DNA from: Gnetum montanum
Taxonomy: Eukaryota > Streptophyta > Gnetopsida > Gnetales > Gnetaceae
Assembly: GCA_015680685.1 (NCBI GenBank)
Contig: MNCI01035869.1
Span: 249,751 to 313,750, forward strand
DNA: 64,000 nt
Reading direction: 5' to 3'
Positions 34,600 through 46,082 of the stretch are shown one piece after another. Each line of letters begins with the position of its first letter. The first letter of the stretch is position 1. The notes beneath the pieces were generated by a model that made no database searches, had not been told where the DNA came from, and saw only the letters and a list, made by a program, of their open reading frames with translations. The position numbers and the translations under genes are program-made.

Positions 34600-35675
34600 T
34601 TTCATTGTCAAAGCATAGAGCTCACATCCAGAGTGTAGTGCGATTGTGCCGAGAGAAAGTGAAACAGCGTAGCGTAGCAACCGATAGCATTTGCAAGTGA
34701 AGAAATAGCACCTAAGGGTGAATGTAAGCACTGAGAGCTCACTAAGGTGGACAAAGTCAATGGCACTTTGGGGCGCCTAATTCAGGTAAGTGTTATAGTG
34801 CAAGAGGAGACTTCGTCTACTCGATAAGTTATTACATTGCCTTTGTTGTTCAGACTTCTACAATCATTATTGTTGAAATTTGAGTCTTTTGCTACCATTT
34901 TGACTGCTACGCTACCGCCTTCGCTAGTTGGCCACAGTGGCTGTATGGACATTACACTATAGCCACATTCAGTATCACCTTGGTAGCCATTGTTGTGACT
35001 GCCTTATCGTGGGGGTTTGAGCGAGCCTGGGCAACTTAGCGCATGGCTAGCGTAGCGCAAATGCCTTCTAGAGGGTTTGGTCTTCTGCGTGATTTCACAG
35101 ACGAGGCACGTGTTTAATGCAGTACAATGCAAGTTATTTTGTATAGTCAAATTATGATTGGGATGGCTATAGCACAGTCAAATCTTACTTGTCTGCACTT
35201 TGTAATGCTTTTACTACGGTATGCCAATACGTTGCAAGGTTTTGTAGCTTTGTTATATTATTATGCTATTAAATTCGTAATACCACTGCATTGCTGAATT
35301 TGTTAAGCTTTCCATATTTCCATGCTTGTCATAGTAATGCTTTGATTACATCGTTGTATTGTTGCACGTTAGTTTGTTCCTGTTCATTTGCTACATTACG
35401 TGTCATCTAAGCGTTGTTGCATTGTGTGTAGTTTGATGACCATGCTACGCTGCAAGGCTTGCTTTGTTGTCGTTCATTTGTATATTTTCTTTTTATTTTA
35501 ATTTTTGTGACTACAAAATCCTGCTACATGTAATGAAAATGCCATGCTACACTATACATAATCAAAGGGTTATGCTACGCTACGTGTAAACTTTGCTCAT
35601 ACATAGTGCTAACGTTTGATTCTTCGTTATGCAAGGTTATGTTGAAACCCATTTTGATTGTCTTGGAAATTGTAG
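34600..35675 (+). other. E3 antisense gene: leader exon and first intron
   Basis: The leader runs from about 34600 to 34785 and ends TTCAG|GTAAGT, a near-consensus donor. The intron would be 34786-35675 (890 bp), AU-rich and T-rich, ending AAATTGTAG|GAG. It contains several GCTACGCTAC words, the LTR hairpin word of E3. No coding signal is seen in the intron. Confidence 0.55.
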
Positions 35676-37636
35676 GAGTCTTGTGTTGCCTTGGCAAAAC
35701 AATGGCCAATGTCCCTCCCCCTCATGCACGTGTGGAGCAGTAGGTGGTCTGGTTCTAGGATGGTGCACGGGACTTCCTACAATTCCTCCTCTAGCATTTT
35801 AGTGTGATCGTTTGGTCACACTTATCAACAAAGATAGTAGTTGCAATCACAGAAACCCTATTGCCTAGGGAAAATCGTGGTATTCTAAAATTTTTGACTG
35901 ATGGGTCAATTGGGGGCAAGCAGGTAGAAGGTTCCAACCAACTTCTAAAAAGCCTAAGACGCTTAAGTTGGATTTGGGAGATGCCTGAGTATAAGTGTTA
36001 CCACTTATACAATATGTTGTTTGTTGCCCACCACATGGGCACCTACTTTCAAAACCCACTTGGAACCATTTACTATGCTAGCGGGTGAGTTCTACGAAGG
36101 TATTTTGTAGTGTAATCCATGCTATGCTACACACATGGATTAACAATATATATGTGCATTTTTTATGTTACTAGGTTTTTCATTGACATGAGTGGTCTTC
36201 ACGGTGACACAAATGCCTTGGCATTGGCATAGATGGCCCTGTAGGAGTTTTCCTCCACTGGGACTGTGCACGCTAGTGTGATAGGCCATTTTGAAGGTGA
36301 GTTCAAAACCTATCCAACCTAGTATTCCCAATTTTATGGGAAATGTAAAGAAGCCAGTTGGTTGGATAGGAAATGGGCATCCCTCAGGCCGCTTACTGTA
36401 GAAGATGTGTTGGTGGATCTCCCACCGTTTCCCATGTCATTCAAACCCAGTACACTAAAATGTGAATTCACTGCTAAATGTTTGAGTGATGTTTATGTTT
36501 TGCTAACCTTCTTTCTCTTTTTTTTTTTTTTTGCAAATCATTTTAGTGGTGAAGAAATCCTAGGAGGTGACTGTGATTACCTCCAGGCACAATGAAACCA
36601 ACCTCTTTTTTAAGTACAGGTAGGTGGAGGAGACCTAGTGTTGGCTCTACAATGGGGCCCCAACCACATTGGTCCATAATCTTTAGGAGGCTAGGTTTAT
36701 GGACTTGTTTCTGGCTATTAACTTAAGCATCTCACCTACTGAGGTGCTTTCCCTAGCCAACTCCTTCTCCAAAAAGGTAGATTGCTTCTGCACACGTGTT
36801 CAAGGTGTGCGCATGGTGTTTGATGTTAATGATCAATTATTTGTGGATCTTTTCAGTGCCTCCTCTTATGGTCTCCCCATGGAAGAAAAATCCAAGAAAG
36901 ATGCACATAATCAGGAGGACATTGAGGAGTGGCTAAGGGCTACAAAGGACCGAAAGGGGATTTATATTTAAAAAGTCAAGCTATGGGTGGCCAAAATGGT
37001 TTATCCTATCTTTCGTGTCCATGCCTTCCACAAGCTATTGTCCCAATGAAAAGTCATTAGGATTGTGCAGGCTCAGATAATGAGGGATGTTATGGAAGAA
37101 GGGACCTATTACAATTGGGCCAAGCACCTTTGCAGAGGCATGCAAGCTAAAATCGTCAAGCTTCGCAGGAAACTTGAATCTCGTTTCAATGTGCATCATG
37201 TCTTTTTCATAGCCTGCCTACACTTTTTTGCGAAATTCTTAGTAGTCTGCGAGAATGGGATCTAGGTATTACAAGATCATAGCTAGATCTCCAAACCATG
37301 GATCTGCCAAGTCTTTCATACTACCTGATCTCAGGACCCCCCAAAAGCTATTGGAGAGTCATTCTCAATGACAACTAGGGATTAGGTGGCATGCAACTTT
37401 TGAGTCAAGGATAGTGTAGGAGAGACATCCCCCATTACCACCAGTAGTGTGACAAGGGGGAATGCCTCATTGCAAAGATGGTGATGACCAAGCTACAATG
37501 CAAGAGGTCCCACCTACCAACGAGACCCCCTGTACTAACGAAGAGAGGGGAAAGAAGCTACAATTCAAGCTTCATAGAGTGCAATCTCCAATTGGTAAGT
37601 ATCCACTTTTTTTATTTTTTTTTGGCTAACATTTGC

Positions 37637-37674
37637 TATGCTGTGTTATGCTAGGTAGCGTAGCACAGCATAGC
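37637..37674. repeat. GCTATGCT-type hairpin inside an antisense-gene intron
   Basis: About 38 bp of nearly perfect dyad (GCTATGCTGTGTTATGCTAG, then GTAGCGTAGCACAGCATAGC), within the intron 37595-37728. The same word forms the E3 LTR hairpins. Confidence 0.75.
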
Positions 37675-37728
37675 ATCTACTTCAAGTTAGTATAGTTTAC
37701 TTACTACGACTATGCTTTATCAATGTAG

Positions 37729-37960
37729 GAAGAAGAAGAAGAGGGAGAAGAGTTGGTGGCCCCTACAACAAGGATGACTGGTGAAAATGAGGAGGCTCCG
37801 ACTATAGACGAGAGGGCCCCTACTGAAGAAGAAGGGGCCCCTACTACAGAAGAAAGGGCCTCGGCTAATGAAGAGGAGGTCTCCACCGATGAAGAGGAGG
37901 AGTCCCCTGCCGATGAAGAAAGGGGCCCAGCCAACGACGAAGAGGCTCCCGACAACTAGG
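37729..37960 (+). other. Acidic repeat region of the E3 antisense protein
   Basis: Degenerate repeats of about 9-11 residues rich in Glu, Ala, Pro and Thr, for example APTEEEGAPTTEERA, follow the acceptor at 37728. It is low-complexity and probably disordered. E2 has a shorter Asp/Glu stretch near 26745-26790. Confidence 0.6.
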
Positions 37961-38990
37961 ACAAGGCCCCTACTAACAACCCTCTTGCAGAGAGCAGCTC
38001 AATGCTAGAGGGGCACATGAGCATTGAGGATGCTGCTATGTTATTGGGTCAGCTGGAAGAAGAGGGGCTCTAGACTCCGTTATTGGTTCAAGTCCTACAC
38101 TAGACTCTACATTGTTGTTGCATTCACTATGTCTCCATGACTAATGCATTTTTTATGTGTGGTTGGTAGCTTCTCATCTCAAGTGGGATCCCAAACGAGC
38201 GATTGAGGTTAACTCCGTGTCTGCATTTTTGCCAAAGGTGACCGAAGTACCTCATCACGTATATGACAAGGCAAGACAATGTGCCTTGTACTCGGCACGC
38301 TCCTTGTGGGAATGCAGGTGCGTAAATGAAGACCTCTAGAAACAGGTCCAGAGGCTTGAGAAGGAGAAGGCCAACCTAACCTCTAAGGTAGGAGATCTCC
38401 ATTCCAGGAATGAATTCATGTTGGCCTGAGACACCAACGATGGCAGTTGGTGCACAGCCATCATTAACTACACGAGGTACTGGACAGTTGTGCAATGCAA
38501 TAATGAGGCCACCTGTGAGATAATAGAGCAGCGCATGCAAATGGACCTGTTAGCCTAGAAGAACCAAGACTGGAAAGATTACAACACCAAGGTTTACGAG
38601 TGGAGGCAGGCACAAAAAAACTATAAACACATGTATAAGCTAGAATGTGCCACCTACCGTAACCAATACAGAGATGCCTCAATCAAGTTACATACTCACA
38701 AGGTATTCCTTGATATTAGTGGCGCTTCTAGGGCTTACGATAGGTTCATGCAATAGGTGATAGTGAGTGAATCTCCCGAAAGGGAAGTCACCTTTCCTGT
38801 GGGTGCGACCACCACTACCACCTTTTCTCCTAGACCCCTAAGATGGACATCCGTAGAGAAGGAGAAAGTTGTTGCAAGCACTGATTTGGGTGACAGAATT
38901 GGGCTGATATCATGAAAAGGAGATCTTGCAATGCTTGGTGGCAGGCCTGGATCAGATACCCCCCGAAACAGACGCGAGGCCATCTTAGGT

Positions 38991-39636
38991 CAGTTACCTT
39001 TTGGCGTAGCGATAATTTATTTTGTTAGAGCCTTTATTGTAGCTTTAGCTGACTAGTCCATTTTTTCATGGTGTAGAATCTAGGTGAAAACATAGGGCCT
39101 AGTGAAGTAGGAAATGATGGAACGGGCAAAGGGTTGTAGTGTAGCAGCCAACCATTTTATTTGAATTCGAAAAATGTTACAAGCATTATTAATGTGTGAA
39201 AGAAAGAAAAAAGAAAAATAAAATACGAAGAGAATGATTTTGCTTATATGTTATGTGTTGTATCTATTTTTATTCTATTTTATTATCTTTTTATTTATGA
39301 ATTAAATTTTTTAGGAACATCTCATTTTAGTTTTAGGTCATTTCAGGCTATTGCTAGTTTTAGGCCATTTCGGGCCATGCGTAGTTTTAGGCCATTTCGG
39401 GCCATGGCAATGATGGTAAATGAAACATTTTGTCAGTTTTAGGCCTTAACGGGCCATGGTGTAATGCAAATGGAGGACATGCAAATGCTTTAAAGAATAA
39501 GTTAGACACTTAGTGTAAATGAGTGAATGTGAAGCAAACAAGGAATAAATGTATGATGAGCATTATTTGGGTAAGGAGCAGTGGAGTTGTTATGCTACAC
39601 AAATAACTATCACCCTCACAACTACTTTCTAACCCA
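38991..39636. other. E3 spacer between antisense gene and protease, with dyad repeats
   Basis: Noncoding. Dyads GGCC-ATTTCG-GGCC at 39363-39376 and 39390-39403, and GGCC-TTAACG-GGCC at 39442-39455, each after GTTTTA. This is the third E3 cluster of the motif. Confidence 0.78.
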
Positions 39637-40470
39637 TCATGGGCTTGGCGACATGTAAGGTCGAGAGGCTTTGTTGCAGTATTCTTCTACGTCGTCGTCT
39701 ATTGCTTGAAAAGGCAACTTGACCCACGCAGTTTTGTTTTCTGAGCCAGCATCTTGGGCTAACTCTTTTGTCAAATAATTAGTATCGAAGGAAATAGGTG
39801 CCTCATTCTCAGAGGTTATGACCTCTGAACCTTGGTCCATATCTACGTTATTTATTGCCTGGGTTGCCACTTCATCATCGTGGATCACCACCTCCCTATC
39901 TGCATAAGGTAGATGAATCTCCTGATGTATGGGTGAAGAGACGACCTTGAGTTGGGCTAACCACAACCTCCCCAAGATTGGGTTAAACCTAGGCATCTCT
40001 TCCACCATGATAAACATTGCGCTTGTGGGGAACTGGTCCCCTACCACAAAGTTAATGTGCACAATGCCTTTCACCACTACCCACACCCCGTTGAATGACT
40101 TCAGACATGATGTTGTCATGGGTTTGATTTGGTCTACCAAACCTAGTTTATCCACTATGGGGAATGGGATGACATTTGTAAAGGTCCCATCATCAACGTG
40201 TACTCTTCGGATCTTATGTTGATTGACCCGAATTGTGATGAATAGGGGTGTTGTCATCGCCTGACCCTTTTCAGGGTCTTCCTTAATGGACTCATCACGG
40301 AATGTCAACTGGGATGGTCGTGGTTCTTCAGGCATAGAAGGAAGCATGACTAAATGGATTGCTTTCTCTTTTGCTGACATGTTTTCGTCAACTGGTATGG
40401 ACGTTAACATGCGAACCAAAGCCTCGCGGTGTGTGGTAGAAGTCATTACCAGGTCATATAGGATCAAGGT
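39637..40470 (-). pseudogene. E3 protease region (276 codons open)
   Basis: The longest intact stretch of pol here. It starts MILYDLVMTSTTHREALVRM, with a helical N-terminal part. It reaches the retropepsin region TIRVNQHKIRRVHVDDGTFT, where the usual Asp-Thr/Ser-Gly is Asp-Asp-Gly, and NVIPFPIVDKLGL. Further on are FNGVWVVVKGIVHINFVVGD, and PILGRLWLAQLKVV for the second conserved Gly-Arg-x-Trp-Leu block. E2 has the same layout. It has no stop, yet the active-site change suggests it would not cleave. Confidence 0.85.
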
Positions 40471-40498
40471 TGTGTTCTTTTTTTAGAGCCTATTTTAC

Positions 40499-41118
40499 TT
40501 AACTAAGAGTGTTTAGGAGATCATGTCCACCTTCCTGTTGTTTACCATCCTTCTCTTCCTCCATTTCTCCTAGAAGACGAATTTCCCAAGGAGGAGTAGT
40601 TTCAGGTTTGGGGCTAGACCCTTTCGGGAGAAGTGGTGATGATCGTGCATGCGTAGTGGCGTTAAATTTTGGTGATGAGGCGGGTGTAGATGCAAAGGAT
40701 GAAGGAGTAGGCTTGGAAGGACCTAAGATGGTACGTTCTGTAGCTATTTCACCTGTCAAACACTCTTCCTGTTTCCTTGGACGAGGGCAGTTGAGTGTTT
40801 TGGCCCCTTAATGATGAATGGTGTTTGTGGCGTTAGTGCAGGCAGTGGTGCAGTTTTGACTACAAAGGGTGTAGGGGCGGATGTCTGAGGAGGAACCTTA
40901 ATGACAAATGGTTGCTGCAGGGTCTTTTTTTCCATTGTTGGTGTCGCTACGCTACGTTGAGGTACATGAATCACAAATGGCTGTTGTGGCAGTTCCAGAT
41001 TACCGTCTACGCCAATCATGTTAATAATATACCCCACATCGTTAGCATTGAGGGGGTCCTTGTAAACATGCATGGATTTATTTTCAGGGAAAATAAGTTT
41101 TCTTTCGTCTAGCACCAA
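40499..41118 (-). pseudogene. E3 gag-protease linker with PFVIKVP repeats
   Basis: A Pro/Thr/Ser-rich low-complexity linker between the gag knuckle and protease. The part at 41118-40756 has four copies of a motif close to PFVIKVP (PFVIHVP, PFVIKVP, PFVVKTA, PFIIKGP) at spacings of about 15-25 residues. E2 has PFVIQLP, PFVVKVP and PFVIKVP at the same place. It is probably a short binding or spacer motif of the gag-pol precursor. Confidence 0.7.
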
Positions 41119-43973
41119 CCTCCCCTAATCAATCATCCATTGAATGTCATCCTTTAAGGCTAGACAGTACTCCGTGTCATGACCACAACGTTGATGGTAG
41201 TGACAAAACCGCTCTTAGGAACTAGCAGCTCATTAGGCATAATTAAGGAGGGGTTCCTAAGGAGTTCGCAATACCGCTGATGCCATTTGGTCATCTCCTC
41301 TAACATCTACTTATGTTGAATGTACCCCACCCCTAGTAATTACTTCAGAATTTCTAAACGCTTGACAGGTAGCGAGGTGTACTTAGAGCGATCTTTACGC
41401 TCGAAGTTGGGTTTAGGTAGGGTGGGTGCCTCGGATGCTGACATGGAGGGTTAGGAAACATTGCTTAGGCTAGGTGCAGGGTTAGTTGGTGTTGTGGCCA
41501 CTTTCTTATTATTATTGTTGTTGGACTTGGCCTCATTTGCCATGGTGGCCAACGTGGCCATTGCGGCCTTACCCTTCTCTTTATCCTTTTTAGTATATGC
41601 ATTTTTGTACATAACATAGGCTAGGTCCTTACTAGCTTCAACCGCATATTGAATGCTTTTTGTCTATGCAAAGCTTGACTAAGAGATCACGGAGCCAGGT
41701 AATACAACTTAGATTTGATGAAATCATTCATCGCCCCCTTGAAGATGGTCAACAAATGGGCCTCCACGATAGGCTCATGAATCTCATTCAAGGTGGTGCT
41801 CCACCACTATATAAACCTCTGCACTGACTCTAGTGAGTCTTTCTTAACTCCTATAAACCGATTTAACGTGACTTCGGGCTTCAAGTTATACTTCGAACGG
41901 GTCGTGAACTAGGTCAGTAACTCCTACAACGTTGAGATGGAGGCACGCGGGAGTGCACGATACTAGTCTAAAGCTTTGCCTATCAGAGACATAGCAAAGA
42001 CGCAAATAATGGTGTGCAACCATTGTTGCAACAACAAAGACTCAGACTTAAATGCAACTAAATGTGTGTTAGGGTCGCCCTCCCTATTGTATTTTGTGAA
42101 TTGGGGGAGTGGCATCCCAAGGGGTAATGTAAGAATTGGAACCGCTAGGCTAATGGGGTCATCATGGTAGAAATCAATGACCTGCTCCATGTTAGAATCA
42201 GTGGCCTTGAGGCATTTAACCTCTTCAGTGAGGGTTTGGATAAGTTGAAACGCTTGATCCAGACCCGAAGACAATGCAGACGGTTGTGGGGTTGCGAGAG
42301 CAACCATTGTTTGTGCGTAGTAAGGGCAATGTCCTAGCTCATAGGGGGTGCCGTCAGGGCTGCTCTTGCAAAGGTTGTCATTTGTGAAGTCCACCACCTA
42401 GTAGGTGGTGCTGTTGGAGTAGCGGCTACTGATGGTGCTGTAGGGTTGGTCATTTGCATGACCAATGGAATGAGCCACAACCTCGTGCTTGGTTGTGACA
42501 CCTGTAGGACTTGGTACGCTTGGTGGTAAGGGTAATGTGAGATCTAGTGGGGCTGCGAGGCAAGGAGCGAAGTGGCGGGGGTCCACCACATAGTTGGGGC
42601 TAGACCTTCCGCTGATGATGGAATAGATGCAGATGATGATATAGGAGTGGAGGCTCCAGGAAGCTGTGAGGTAGATGCGGTATGCACGTAGGGTAACGTA
42701 GGTGTAACTGGCAGCTAGTATGAGGATGGGATGGAATGGGGGGGAGAGTGCCTAGCTATGAAACTGAGGGAGGCTCTTGCTAATACGCTGAGGGTGCAGG
42801 ATGACTACCCATGGCTAATGAAAGCATAGATTAAGGTAAATTTGTGGTGATCACAAAGGGATCTGTCACAAAAAGGGGGTTTCACCTGAAGGTCGTGGCA
42901 AGAGGGATGGTTACAGGGTAAGTTTGGAATAGATGCAGATGATGAGATAGGAGTGGAGGCTCCAGGCAGCTGTGAGATAGATGCAATGTGCATGTAGGGT
43001 AACGTAGGTGTAACTGGCAGCTGGTATGAGGATGGGATGGAATGGAGGGGAGAGTGGCCGGGTATGAAACTGAGGGAGGCGCTTGCTGATATGCTAAGGG
43101 TGTAGGATGACTACCCATGGCTAATGAAAGCATAGATTAAGATAAATTTGTGGTGATCACAAAGGGATCTGTCGCAAAAAGGGGGTTTCACCTGAAGGTC
43201 ATGGCAGGAGGGATGGTTACAGGGTAAGTTTGGAATAGATGCAGATGATGAGATAGGAGTGGAGGCTCCAAGCAGTTGTGAGGCAGATGCGATGTGCACG
43301 TAGGGTAACATAGGTGTAACTGGTAGCTAGTATGAGGACGGGATGGAATGGGGGGGAGAGTGCCCCGGTATGAAACTAAGGGAGGCTCTTGCTGATACGC
43401 TGAGGGTGCAGGATGACTACCCATGGCTAATGAAAGCATAGATTAAGGTAAATTTGTGGTGATCACAAAGGGATATGTCGTAAAAAGGGGGTTTCACCTA
43501 AAGGTCATGGCAGGAGGGATGGTTATAGGGTAAGTTTGGCCACCCCCCTCAGACTGGGAGTCTAGATCTTTCTACCTATCCTGGAACGCTTCATCGTAAT
43601 GGAATATCGTGTCCCACTCCCTAGGCCTCCTGACTCGTAGCAGCTGATTGAAGATCCACTGATACATCTCCGTCAGGGGGATGGTGACATCGAGGTTAGG
43701 GACAAACTCCCTCCTATTCCTATAAAGGAACTTGAAACTACATTTGTGCTCGAGTTCTTGGCGATCTAGGGGAAAATCTGCCTAGATCTTTGCGCAGATA
43801 AAGTTGTAATGCTCTGCATCTTATGCCAAGAACTTGGGTAACAAGTGTCGAATCCTAAGGGATTGGCATGGCACCAACATCGGGCTAGGTGGCCGCTTAG
43901 CACCCATGGTGCTTTGGGCCGAGAAAGGAGCCTCAAGGCTCGAGGTGGAAACAACAGTCGTTGTTGGAATCAT
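41119..43973 (-). pseudogene. E3 gag
   Basis: Start ATG at 43973-43971 (MIPTTTVVSTSSLEAPFS), chosen because it follows the leader and matches the E2 layout. The N-terminal domain (YRNRREFVPNLDVTIPL) is followed by three 102-residue repeats (42621-43538). The capsid-like part (42397-41963) has EEVKCLKATDSNMEQVIDFY and LPQFTKYNREGDPNTHLVAF. A further capsid stretch with stops follows. The knuckle is FCHYHQRCGHDTEYCLALKD near 41215-41155, the Tat form CX2HX4GHX4C. Stops are mainly TAG. Confidence 0.85.
42621..43538 (-). repeat. 306-bp tandem triplication in E3 gag
   Basis: Three head-to-tail copies start at 42621, 42927 and 43233, exactly 306 bp (102 codons) apart, each with the same landmarks (GAATAGATGCAGATGATG, TTTGTGGTGATCACAAAGGG). 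The translated unit is rich in Pro, Ser and His. E2 gag lacks the triplication. Confidence 0.93.
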
Positions 43974-44195
43974 CTTGCGTTGTAAAAAAAAAGAGATCGC
44001 AAGCTAGAAACATGAAAATTGATGGGAGATCAAAGGCTTTTCATCCTTTCGGATTCCAAAGGAACCATCGTCATGACCAATCTGCACCACATGATGCATA
44101 AACAACCATAAAAGGGTGTCACGTTTATGCTAATGTGTGACAGGGTCCAGAGAGCATGCAAGACTACCTGTAGGACATAAAAAAGGCACCAAAAA
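43974..44195 (-). other. E3 5' leader
   Basis: Short untranslated stretch between primer site and gag start. No ORF of note. Confidence 0.5.
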
Positions 44196-44212
44196 GCCCT
44201 CCTTCTAGTGCC
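44196..44212 (-). other. E3 primer-binding site
   Basis: Minus strand TGGCACTAGAAGGAGGG lies seven bases inside the LTR end. E2 has TGGTGCTAGAAGGAGGG at 51522-51538. The form is typical of Tat-branch elements. I did not assign the tRNA. Confidence 0.65.
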
Positions 44213-44219
44213 AAAAAAT

Positions 44220-46082
44220 TGTAGCGACCAAAAAAATTGGTGGCTGGAACACCGAGAGGTTTCTAGGAAAACAGTTTAACCCCGAATCCATGTGAGGGCC
44301 GTGCTAGAGAAAAATAGAAGTAAGGCACCCTAAACGGTCTGGTTGATCAAACAGGGACTTAATCAGTGTATCTTAACCTTATGTTAACATTGTTTTGAAG
44401 GTAAGACACATGAGGTAAATTGATGATCAATAAATGTAGAATGGAGAAAATAGTGCAAAACAATGATAATAGTAAAGAAATAGTAGAACAAACACAAGTG
44501 AAAAAATGCACTGCCCCAAGGTCATGGATTCTATTCTTTGCCTTATTTGAAAGGTGTACAATAGGTTATGCAATGTCAGAGACACACAGAGAACTCAAAG
44601 ATAACTAGAATGCTCAAGAAAAATGCCAACTATGCCTTTTGAAAGCCAACTGCAGCAAAAATCCAACTCCGTTTGCTAAGAAGCCAATCAAGAGGCCAAC
44701 CAGCCAACACGAAAAGCCAACAAGCCAATTACTCTTGTCAATGTAAAAATGCCAACTCTTTTAGCAAAAAATCCAACCCTTTGAGCATTGTTTGCCAGGG
44801 TATTTATAGGGCTAGGAGCAAGCAAGAAATGTGGTCTGGAGACCATGTGTCCTGGACCCCACAAGATGCTAATGTGCCCATATTGTGTACGTGTGCAATG
44901 CTGGACGTGAACTTGGTTATGCTGTGACTATACCACTAGAACTATATGTGCCGAGATCTAGTGTGCTAACAACGCAAACAAAAAATGGAGCTTAAACTCT
45001 AGGCCTACGTCTTCCCTACTCTTATGAGCAAGGTCAAGAGTAGGAACAATGTTTTGGGAGCTAACTAGGGGATGTCCAAAATGAAGTAACATTGTTGATT
45101 CCGTCGAGGAGATGCCAGAGTGAGGAAGATTGCTATCAACAAGTTCTAGAGTTTCCCGAAGACGTCTTGATGCTTCCGTACTAGTGTTGAGTTACTTACG
45201 CTGTCAAGTACATTGGCATAGCATAAGTGGCTACTTGCTACGCTGTGCTATGCTACATAGCATAGCATAGCGTAGCCACTAGTCTTAACTGAACTTGTGT
45301 TGGAGCTGAAAGCATTTGTCTAAGGCTTAGTTATGCTAACAACTGCAACTTTTTTCCTTCATGTCGAGAAGCCTTTGAACTCACTGAACTTATGTTTGAA
45401 ACACTTTTTTTGCTCTTGCATTATTGCTACGTTGTGCTATGCTATGTAGCATAGCACAACGTAGCAACCAACGTATCCTGCTTCTTTGTTTAATCCACCA
45501 TTTTCTAGCGAGAAACTTTGCTCAAGGCCTAGGGGCTAAGCGGGGCAACTAGTTTTGGAGGCCGAAGTGTTGTCGAGTGCAACTTTCTTGTTGGAATCAC
45601 TTGGCAAGATGGGCCTTTCTACTTTGCTTTTGCTACACTGTGCTATGCTACATAGCGTAGCATAGCGTAGCAACCTACATTGATTGAATCTTGACTTGTT
45701 TTTACAATCATTCTATCAATTCACACTTAGATGCTTGAGCAACTGTCTTTTGAGGCTTGCTACACTGCATAGCGTAGCGTAGCATAGTAGACGTCTTCAC
45801 TAGAAAAATTGTTGAACTGTTTTGCTCATCCCAAACACTCTCAGCAACTCCTAGCATAGTTTCTACATAGACTGTTAGCTAGGTCAATTATCTAGGTAGG
45901 CAGGCTAGAGAGTCCGTCAAGCCTATCAGTTCTGGAGATAGAAAACTTTCTGGACTGGTCAATCTAACCTCAGTGCCTACATTTTCCTATTGAACTATCA
46001 TGACACTACACTTGTGGAAGTCCTTGCCTAAATTCCAAGACCCTGCTGAGGCATGAGGGTCCTAAAACTTTATGGTGTTTCC
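44220..46082 (-). repeat. E3 5' LTR
   Basis: Matches 27770-29599. Minus-strand TATAAATA at 44801-44808 (plus TATTTATA). Four hairpins of GCTAYGCTAY words lie at 45237-45278, 45426-45468, 45629-45672 and 45759-45790. The high end reads GGTGTTTCC against GGTATTTCA in the other copy, so the last CA has decayed. Confidence 0.9.

Larger units (their letters stand above)
35676..38990 (+). pseudogene. E3 antisense multi-exon gene (unknown function)
   Basis: The first coding exon has an ATG at 35702 and the block WSHLSTKIVVAITETLLPRE, ending before donor GTGAGT at 36087. Intron 2 ends TTACTAG at 36174. The next exon has HFEGEFKTYPT and WLDRKWASLRPLTVEDVLVD. A T-rich intron ends near 36545. Then come DLFLAINLSISPTEVLSLAN, VQGVRMVFDVNDQLFVDLF, EEGTYYNWAKHLCRGMQAKI, an intron 37595-37728, a Glu/Pro-rich acidic stretch (37729-37960), an acceptor at 38169 and a coiled-coil end with KQVQRLEKEKANLTSKVGDL. 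Stops are mostly TAG. E2 has the same blocks in order. No known domain recognised; gag-like and plant-mobile-domain proteins are possibilities I could not confirm. Confidence 0.62.
27770..46082 (-). mobile_element. E3: Tat-like Ty3/gypsy element inserted in the E2 antisense gene
   Basis: LTRs are 27770-29599 and 44220-46082, with a primer site inside the right copy and a polypurine tract inside the left, so it is minus-strand, 18.3 kb. Content: gag 43973, gag-protease linker, protease to 39637, an antisense gene 34565-38990, a truncated RT, second RNase H and integrase to 31395. The flanks CTACC (27765-27769) and CTATG (46083-46087) share only CTA, a weak duplication. The E2 antisense gene resumes on the far side. 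It is the same lineage as E2 but with LTRs of different sequence. Confidence 0.88.
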
